From assembly GCA_020634565.1 (NCBI GenBank), contig JACKBN010000007.1:1-64000 (forward strand): a DNA stretch of 64,000 nt, in the 5' to 3' direction. A model generated the notes under the pieces. The model had not been told where the DNA came from, did no database searches, and saw only the letters and a program-made list of their open reading frames with translations. Position numbers and translations under genes: made by a program. Positions 58,893 to 64,000 of the stretch are shown here, in pieces (position 1 is the stretch's first letter; every line of letters starts with the position of its first letter). This DNA is from Ardenticatenaceae bacterium (GTDB lineage: Bacteria > Chloroflexota > Anaerolineae > Promineifilales > Promineifilaceae).

Positions 58893-58920
58893 TTGACACG
58901 AATCTGTCTCCCCCTATAAT
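58893..58920 (+). promoter_or_regulatory. Consensus promoter of the S1-domain protein gene
   Basis: TTGACA, 16 bases, TATAAT: both boxes perfect. The start would be near 58927, giving a leader of about 140 bases, long enough for translational control as known for S1 genes. Confidence 0.75.
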
Positions 58921-59068
58921 TAGTACCTGATAAGAAACGGTATGTTACCAGTTTCTTCCACAAATGAGCGAGAGAAAAAGTTAGCCCCGATTAATGCAAA
59001 ATACGCCTTGTTTACCGCAATCGCATCCGCTAACATTGTAGTAAATTTTGTAACAGAGAGTAATGGAA

Positions 59069-60067
59069 ATGACCGCAAACGTCTCCCCAGAAATGTCCCC
59101 CCAACCTCAGTCTGATGACGCGTATTGGAGTTCCCTGTTTGAACAAGAGGAGGCGCTGCTTCCCCCGGAACCGAAAGTCGATGTGCCGCGCGGTGGTGCC
59201 AGTTGGGCGCCTATCAATCAACGCATAGACGGCCGTTTCCGCTGGGCTGATGGCGCGGAAGAAATTCACGATCCCTGGCTGGAGGCTAAAGAGATTTTAG
59301 ATACGGACGGAACCGTTACCCTGCCGGTGACAGGCTTCAACAAAGGGGGACTGCTGGTGCATTGGCGTGGCTTGCAAGGTTTTGTGCCCGCCTCCCAACT
59401 CATTGATTTCCCCCAATTCCACCTGGAAAGTGAACGATTACAGGCCCTACGCCAATGGCATGGCCAGGAACTTACGCTCAAGATTATTGAACTCAATCAA
59501 GACCTCAACCGGCTTATCCTCTCAGAACGGGCCACGCTGGTAGAAGCGGATGAACGCGAACAGCTGTTTGATCGCATCGAGCCAGGTCAGATTCACCGGG
59601 GAACCGTCACCAACCTCACCAATTTTGGTGCCTTTGTCGATTTAGGCGGCGTGGAAGGGCTCATCCACATTTCTGAGCTTTCCTGGAGCCGTGTGATTCA
59701 TCCCAGCGACATTTTGGAGCCAGACCAGGAAGTCCAGGTAAAAGTGCTCAATGTGGACTCGGATAACGGCCGTGTTGCTCTCAGCCTCAAACGTCTAAAA
59801 GAAAATCCCTGGCGCACCGTAGACGAACGCTTCCAACCCGGCCAACTGGTCGAAGGCACCATCAGCAATGTGGTCAGCTTTGGCGCATTTGTCATGATTG
59901 AAGATGAGCTGGAAGGCCTCATCCACATCTCGCAGCTGGCGGAAGGCACCTTCCTACATCCCCGCAACGTTGTCGAGAAAGGCCAGATTGTTGTGGCTCG
60001 CATCCTAAAGGTAGATGGCGACAACAAGCGGCTGGCCTTAAGCCTGCGCGGGCTGCACAGCGAATAA
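59069..60067 (+). CDS. S1-domain RNA-binding protein (ribosomal protein S1-like)
   Basis: 332 residues from the ATG at 59069, 8 bases after AGAGAG; an ATG two codons earlier is too close to it. An acidic, Pro-rich N-terminus (about 1-75) precedes three S1 domains: a divergent one at about 84-150 (VTLPVTGFNKGGLLVHWRGLQGFVPASQL), and two typical ones at about 168-240 (GTVTNLTNFGAFVDLGGVEGLIHISELSW) and 256-328 (GTISNVVSFGAFVMIEDELEGLIHISQL). It binds mRNA, probably on the 30S subunit. Three-domain S1 forms are usual outside Proteobacteria. FtsK follows 60 bases on. Confidence 0.9.
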   Translation: MTANVSPEMSPQPQSDDAYWSSLFEQEEALLPPEPKVDVPRGGASWAPINQRIDGRFRWADGAEEIHDPWLEAKEILDTDGTVTLPVTGFNKGGLLVHWRGLQGFVPASQLIDFPQFHLESERLQALRQWHGQELTLKIIELNQDLNRLILSERATLVEADEREQLFDRIEPGQIHRGTVTNLTNFGAFVDLGGVEGLIHISELSWSRVIHPSDILEPDQEVQVKVLNVDSDNGRVALSLKRLKENPWRTVDERFQPGQLVEGTISNVVSFGAFVMIEDELEGLIHISQLAEGTFLHPRNVVEKGQIVVARILKVDGDNKRLALSLRGLHSE

Positions 60068-60126
60068 TGTGGCTTCGGTCAATTTACGGCCGTCTTCTTC
60101 CGCGCTCCAGCCAGTAATGTATTGGT

Positions 60127-62325
60127 ATGGCACGAAAAAAATCCGGTAGCAGCAAATCGCCTGCCCCACCCCCACCCACCTGGGACGAACGCGTCATCAA
60201 CAGCCTGATGCCCTGGCGCATCGAGCTGGCCGGAATTGTCCTCTTCACCATTTCCTTTCTCATCTTTTTAGCCCTGCTCAGCCTGCCCAACAGCGCCTGC
60301 CCCGGCGTCTGGCTCTGTTTGGTGCGCACGCTGTTTGGCTGGGGCGCTTACCCGCTGCTGCTGTCACTGTCAGCGGCCGGACTGCATCTGACGCTGCGCC
60401 AGGTGGAAAAGCCTTACAATGTTCGAACCAGTCAGGTGATTGGTTTTGAACTGGTGCTGCTCACCCTGCTACCGCTGAGCTACCAGCTAACCGGCACGCT
60501 GGAACCAGAAGTGTACACGGGCAAAGGAGGCGGGCTGGTCGGCTGGGCGCTGTCCGTTCCGCTGCTGGACTTTTTTGGCCCATTCCTCACCAATTCGCTG
60601 TATCTTGTCCTGCTGGCCTATGGCATCAGCCTGATGGTGGGGTTTACCTGGGAAGATTTGCTGATGAGCCTGAACAACTTCTCCTTGCGGCTGCGCCAGC
60701 TTTCTCAGGAACTGGCCCCCCCGGAGTCACGTTCTGCCGCTCAACCGGAACGGGCCGTGCAGCTGCCACTGCCTGAGCCTCCGCCAACCCCCAACCCTGA
60801 TGAGCTGCTTATTATCGACGATACGGCCGTCTACACCGATCCATCCAGCCAACAGCGCAGTAGAAATCTGCCCCCTCTCTCCCTGCTGGAAGAAAACAAC
60901 GACGTGCCCCTCACCCCAGAGGAAATCGACGAGAAGAAGAAAATCATCGAGGAAACCCTGGCCCACTTTGGCCTACCGGCCACCGTGACGCAGATCCAGC
61001 GTGGGCCGGCCATCACCCAGTTTGGCGTCGAGCCAGGCTATGTGGAGCGCACTGGCCCCGATGGGGAGCCGCGCCAGCAGAAGATTCGCATCAACCAGAT
61101 TGCCGCCCTGCGCAAGGATCTGGCGCTGGCGCTGGCTGCTACCCGCCTGCGCATCCAGGCACCTGTGCCGGGACGAGGCATTGTGGGTGTAGAAGTACCG
61201 AACTCGGAAACGGCCGTTGTCAACATGCGCTCCATCGTTGAATCACCAGAATTTACGGGCCACAGCTCCCACCTCGCCGTGGCTTTGGGCAAAGATGTCT
61301 CCGGTGCGCCCGTCGCCATCGATCTGGACAAGATGCCCCATCTGCTCATTGCGGGTACTACCGGCTCCGGTAAATCGGTCTGCATCAACGCCCTCGTCAC
61401 CTGCCTAGTGTTCAACAACACGCCAGACAAGCTCCACCTCATCATGATCGATCCCAAAAAGGTGGAGCTGATACGATTCAACGGCCTGCCCCACCTCATT
61501 GGCCAGGTGGAAGTGGAAGCCGACCGCGCCGTGGGCGTGCTGCGCTGGCTCACCGCCGAGATGGATCGCCGCTACGAGATGTTTGCCCAGGTAAATGCGC
61601 GCAACATCGGCGGCTACAACCGCAAAGTAGCTGGCGACAAAACGCGCAAAAAGTTCCCCTATATCGCCGTTTTTATTGATGAGCTGGCCGATCTGATGCA
61701 CATGTACCCTGGCGACGTGGAACGCACGCTCTGCCGTCTGGCGCAGATGGCCCGCGCGACGGGGATTCATATGGTGGTGGCTACGCAACGGCCGTCTACC
61801 GACGTCATCACCGGCCTCATCAAAGCCAACTTCCCCGCCCGCCTCTCCTTTGCCGTTGCCTCCAGCATCGATTCCCGCGTCATCTTGGACACTGTTGGCG
61901 CGGACCAACTGCTAGGCAAGGGCGACATGCTCTTCCTCTCCCCCGAAGCCAGCGCCCCGCAGCGCGTTCAGGGCGTCTTCCCCACCGACCGCGAAATTGA
62001 GCGCATCGTCACCTTCTGGCACAAAAACATGCCCGACGACTTTGAGCCGATGCCCGCCCCCTGGGAAAGCCTCATCGCCAAATACGCCCTACTCGATGAA
62101 ACAGACAGCCTGTTGGAAGCAGCCATCGAGTTAGCCCAGAAAAACGACACCATCTCCGCCTCCTTCCTACAGCGCAAGCTGCGCCTCGGCTACCCACGCG
62201 CCGCCCGCCTCATGGAGCACCTCTACGAGATGGGACTCGTCGAAGACCCCAAATCCGGCGGTAAAACCCGCCGCACCCTGGTAGATGAAGACGACGATCC
62301 GTTGGATGATATTTTGCAGTCGTAA
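60127..62325 (+). CDS. ftsK: FtsK/SpoIIIE DNA translocase
   Basis: 732 residues. Four membrane segments lie in the first ~180 residues. A Pro/Glu-rich linker (about 195-240) leads to the motor: the alpha domain (VTQIQRGPAITQFGVEP), Walker A GTTGSGKS (about 410-417), LHLIMIDPKKVELIRFNGLPHLIG, Walker B YIAVFIDELADLM and the Q-loop MVVATQRPSTDVITGLIKANFPARLSF. The C-terminal gamma winged helix (DTISASFLQRKLRLGYPRAARLMEHLYEMGLV) reads KOPS-type DNA signals. It pumps chromosome DNA at the division septum. Three ACGGCCGT copies lie inside; being palindromic, that octamer cannot give direction to the pump. Confidence 0.96.
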   Translation: MARKKSGSSKSPAPPPPTWDERVINSLMPWRIELAGIVLFTISFLIFLALLSLPNSACPGVWLCLVRTLFGWGAYPLLLSLSAAGLHLTLRQVEKPYNVRTSQVIGFELVLLTLLPLSYQLTGTLEPEVYTGKGGGLVGWALSVPLLDFFGPFLTNSLYLVLLAYGISLMVGFTWEDLLMSLNNFSLRLRQLSQELAPPESRSAAQPERAVQLPLPEPPPTPNPDELLIIDDTAVYTDPSSQQRSRNLPPLSLLEENNDVPLTPEEIDEKKKIIEETLAHFGLPATVTQIQRGPAITQFGVEPGYVERTGPDGEPRQQKIRINQIAALRKDLALALAATRLRIQAPVPGRGIVGVEVPNSETAVVNMRSIVESPEFTGHSSHLAVALGKDVSGAPVAIDLDKMPHLLIAGTTGSGKSVCINALVTCLVFNNTPDKLHLIMIDPKKVELIRFNGLPHLIGQVEVEADRAVGVLRWLTAEMDRRYEMFAQVNARNIGGYNRKVAGDKTRKKFPYIAVFIDELADLMHMYPGDVERTLCRLAQMARATGIHMVVATQRPSTDVITGLIKANFPARLSFAVASSIDSRVILDTVGADQLLGKGDMLFLSPEASAPQRVQGVFPTDREIERIVTFWHKNMPDDFEPMPAPWESLIAKYALLDETDSLLEAAIELAQKNDTISASFLQRKLRLGYPRAARLMEHLYEMGLVEDPKSGGKTRRTLVDEDDDPLDDILQS

Positions 62326-62349
62326 CTTTGGAAAACAAGTCGTGAAGAT

Positions 62350-62820
62350 CTAAAGATGTTCGAGCTTTTCTACTGGGGAACGGTACCCTTTTGCAATCAT
62401 TTGCTCAAGAATTTCATTAGCAGCGGACAGCGACAAGGCATCAGTTTGAACAAGACGAAGCAAAATCCCCAACGTGCCGCTTACCGGAATTTTGAGCTGG
62501 GCAGCTAATTTGCGGGCGTCGCGATCATCTGTGAGGAAACGGCCGTTCCTCACCACAGCTACTGCCAAACAAGCAGCTTCCCCACCGTTGACTCTTTGCG
62601 AATACTCCTGAAAAAGCGTCTTTTCTCGCCCTTCCAACTGAACGATTGAAAGCCAATCCCACTTGGCAGCAGGCAAAATCCCTTTAGCGACACCATTTTC
62701 AAATTCTTCAATTACTTGAGACGTTGTGGAAACGGACTCCCCCAATGCCTTTGGCAACAAATCTAACTGCTGCACTAAGGCAAAGTTAGACAAAACGGTG
62801 TTATCTAACAGCATCAGCAT
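62350..62820 (-). CDS. PIN-domain toxin-like protein
   Basis: 156 residues; an ATG two codons in is an alternative start. Acidic residues of the PIN nuclease core are visible: Asp6 (LLDNTVLSNF), Glu near 39-40 (VIEEFENG), Glu in NGGEAACLAVAV and Asp in FLTDDRDARKLA (about 97-101). The pattern resembles COG2405-type predicted ribonucleases. It starts five bases after the stop of an UPF0175-type gene, the usual antitoxin-toxin order. It probably cuts RNA when free. Confidence 0.82.
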   Translation of the reverse strand: MLMLLDNTVLSNFALVQQLDLLPKALGESVSTTSQVIEEFENGVAKGILPAAKWDWLSIVQLEGREKTLFQEYSQRVNGGEAACLAVAVVRNGRFLTDDRDARKLAAQLKIPVSGTLGILLRLVQTDALSLSAANEILEQMIAKGYRSPVEKLEHL

Positions 62821-62825
62821 AAGCT

Positions 62826-63143
62826 TTATGTATCTTCATTCTGGGTAAACCAACTGGTCAATGCTTGCGCTTCAGCTGCGGCCTCACTTTTGTTGGCCGG
62901 ACCAATGCGCAGTGGAATGCCCAAGGCAATAAAACGATCGCGCAGCTCAAGTTCATGCAAATCAAGCATTTCTGCCGCCTTGCCCAGGTTAATTTCCTCA
63001 TCTAGATACGCACTTACGACCAAAGACCAGGCCAAATCTGGATTCCGCTCGATCATTTCTTGCAAAGCAGCATCTACCAACGTGGGCTGCTGTTTATACA
63101 ATTTGGTTAAGTGTGAAAACGTCCAATCCGCAGACCACATCAT
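62826..63143 (-). CDS. UPF0175 family antitoxin-like protein
   Basis: 105 residues. A central YLDEEINLGKAAEMLDLHELELRDRFIALGIPL segment (about 46-78) matches the UPF0175 (COG2886) signature, a helix-turn-helix-like core that partners PIN toxins. The N-terminal ~40 residues are helical. It likely binds and inhibits the PIN protein next to it and represses the pair. No consensus promoter is obvious in the spacer upstream. Confidence 0.78.
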   Translation of the reverse strand: MMWSADWTFSHLTKLYKQQPTLVDAALQEMIERNPDLAWSLVVSAYLDEEINLGKAAEMLDLHELELRDRFIALGIPLRIGPANKSEAAAEAQALTSWFTQNEDT

Positions 63144-63430
63144 AAAGTTACCCTCATACGCTCAACTGTTCTGGCTAGTAACGATAGTATAGCATGGTTT
63201 TTCACTGCCAGATCGGTTCGTTAACCATTAACCATTTACAATTCAAAATTAACCATCAAATACCCCCATATTTGCTACTATAGTACCAATTTCCACCACA
63301 TCTGGAACTTTTTCTTCTTCATGCCGTATTGCCTCCTGAACACCAATTTTGTTTTTTCCAATTTCACACTTTTATGATCTTCGCGCCTACGGGCGCAAGA
63401 TGGGCGTAGGATGGGTACACAGGAGATACG
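63144..63430. other. Intergenic region with a repeat remnant
   Basis: TTAACCATTAACCATT near 63220 and a further TTAACCAT at 63249 form direct repeats of a TTAACCA unit, resembling one arm of the intergenic inverted repeats. GCGCCTACGGGCGC (63387-63400) is a small hairpin ahead of the final gene. No ORF or RNA gene is seen. Confidence 0.45.
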
Positions 63431-64000
63431 ATGACTCAGCAACAACCCCAACCAACGGTCGAGGAAACCCGTCAGTCCACTCAAACAAAAACGCGGCGCT
63501 TGCCCGACGTGGCCACCGCCGAACGTGCCCTGAGCGACGTGAACACCAGCGTCGCCGTTTTGCGCACCGAAGCAGATCGCGCGCGCGGCCTGTTTGGCTT
63601 TGGCCGCCGCATTTTGGTGCCCCCGGATGAAATTCACGTGGTGGTTGGCGACGGCCGTCACAGCCTGACCCTCTCCAACGAACGCAAAGTGTTCGGCCAA
63701 TCCGCCGACCGCCCCGCCAAATATTGGCTCAACCCGATCACGCAGGTGATCAAGCTCAAAACCATCAGCTTCACCGTGCCGATTCATGGCACAAACGACG
63801 GTGGCGTGGAGGCGTTAGACAGTAGCAAAGTCAGCTTCCGGCTGTGGGCACACGCCGTGGCTAAGCTCAATCCGGACAAGGCAGAAATTGCTGCCCAGCG
63901 CGTCGGTCTGGACACCAACGGCCTCATCTACACCATCACCAAGGTTGGTACGGCCGAATTGGTTGCCGCCGCCGCCACGATGAGTCTGGAAGAGATCATT
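63431..64000 (+). CDS. SPFH/flotillin-like protein (C-terminus beyond the window)
   Basis: 190 residues are visible from an ATG behind ACAGGAGA; the frame is open at the window edge. A charged, Thr/Gln-rich N-terminus (about 1-50) precedes GFGRRILVPPDEIHVVVGDGRHSLTLSNERKVFG, then KYWLNPITQVIKLKTISFTVPI and a segment rich in Ala/Ser toward TAELVAAAATMSLEEII. The opening strands of SPFH (stomatin/flotillin) domains look like this, with a turn followed by a LxP-T and IP-L-type strand. No hydrophobic anchor precedes it. Membrane scaffolding is the family role; assignment is tentative without the C-terminus. Confidence 0.6.
   Translation, partial: MTQQQPQPTVEETRQSTQTKTRRLPDVATAERALSDVNTSVAVLRTEADRARGLFGFGRRILVPPDEIHVVVGDGRHSLTLSNERKVFGQSADRPAKYWLNPITQVIKLKTISFTVPIHGTNDGGVEALDSSKVSFRLWAHAVAKLNPDKAEIAAQRVGLDTNGLIYTITKVGTAELVAAAATMSLEEII

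Larger units (their letters stand above)
451..63658. repeat. Dispersed hyper-abundant palindrome ACGGCCGT
   Basis: The 8-base palindrome ACGGCCGT recurs throughout the window. I counted about 105 exact copies by hand, roughly one per 600 bases, plus about 30 single-mismatch relatives such as TCGGCCGT, GCGGCCGT and ACGGCCGA. Many sit in a longer AACGGCCGTTT context. Base composition predicts one or two copies. They occur in most genes, on both coding strands, in all three frames (read as Thr-Ala-Val, Asn-Gly-Arg or Arg-Pro), in spacers and in terminator stems. Examples start at 451, 788, 7391, 22334, 34202, 47098 and 61788. The pattern resembles the HIP1 palindrome of cyanobacteria in density and placement. 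Its role is unknown. Confidence 0.93.

Noticed and set aside
451..63658. ACGGCCGT as a KOPS-like FtsK-orienting signal
   Set aside because: KOPS must be asymmetric to give direction; this octamer is a perfect palindrome and occurs on no preferred strand.
1..64000. tRNA, rRNA or tmRNA genes
   Set aside because: No cloverleaf with a TTCGA-type arm and CCA end, and no conserved rRNA stretches, were recognised on either strand.

Overview
This looks like a chromosomal window from a Chloroflexota bacterium, most likely of the Anaerolineae or a related lineage. That is an inference from gene content and style: secreted proteins carrying a Tyr-Leu-Pro-Leu-Val type tail, a lipoprotein with a Val-Thr-rich linker, tail-anchored CoxG proteins, a bacterial alpha-2-macroglobulin and several penicillin-acylase-type hydrolases. 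No rRNA, tRNA, phage, insertion sequence or CRISPR array was seen. Two sequence-level features dominate. One is a very abundant palindromic octamer, ACGGCCGT: about 105 exact copies by hand count where a couple are expected. The other is a set of imperfect inverted repeats built from 8-10 base units, lying mostly between genes and once inside a gene.

Layout. 1-6.1 kb (minus strand): an edge-truncated zinc-knuckle protein, an acyl-ACP-reductase-like dehydrogenase with a membrane tail, and a large solute-binding lipoprotein behind a consensus promoter with a GTGTCA operator. 6.3-9.1 kb: a polyhydroxyalkanoate granule module (two phasins, PhaR and two SRPBCC-fold proteins). 9.2-11.4 kb: coxG, coxS and coxM of a molybdenum hydroxylase without the catalytic coxL. 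11.4-15.6 kb: a TetR regulator divergent from a cytochrome P450, a DUF2202 protein, a lipoprotein and a cold-shock protein. 15.9-17.7 kb: an alpha/beta hydrolase, a third CoxG paralogue and a short remnant that resembles the start of a molybdopterin-binding protein.

17.8-29.4 kb (plus strand): tryptophanase, a thioredoxin-like protein, a beta-helix secreted protein, then a co-directional run of SDR, MoxR, VWA (CoxE), endonuclease III, CAP protein, XdhC, nitroreductase and a phosphotransferase. Inverted repeats sit in three of its spacers. The MoxR, VWA and XdhC genes are the usual maturation set for Mo hydroxylases, so together with coxG/S/M they form a scattered accessory set.

29.5-40.1 kb: a beta-propeller-like membrane protein convergent with a minus-strand run (PabB-PabC fusion, ProC, an N-succinylamino-acid racemase-like enolase, a GNAT protein, a KDPG-aldolase-like protein, prepilin peptidase, patatin and a two-component system). 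40.2-49.7 kb: a haem-binding protein, a 2054-residue alpha-2-macroglobulin that has lost its thioester, a secreted protein and a PAS-LuxR regulator. 49.8-57.4 kb: two tandem Ntn-hydrolase acylases, a flavin halogenase-like oxidoreductase and a TauE-type permease. 57.4-64 kb: a small acidic membrane protein, BirA, an S1-domain protein, FtsK, a UPF0175/PIN toxin-antitoxin pair and the start of an SPFH-like protein.

All calls come from reading the sequence and from knowledge of the families. No database search was run.
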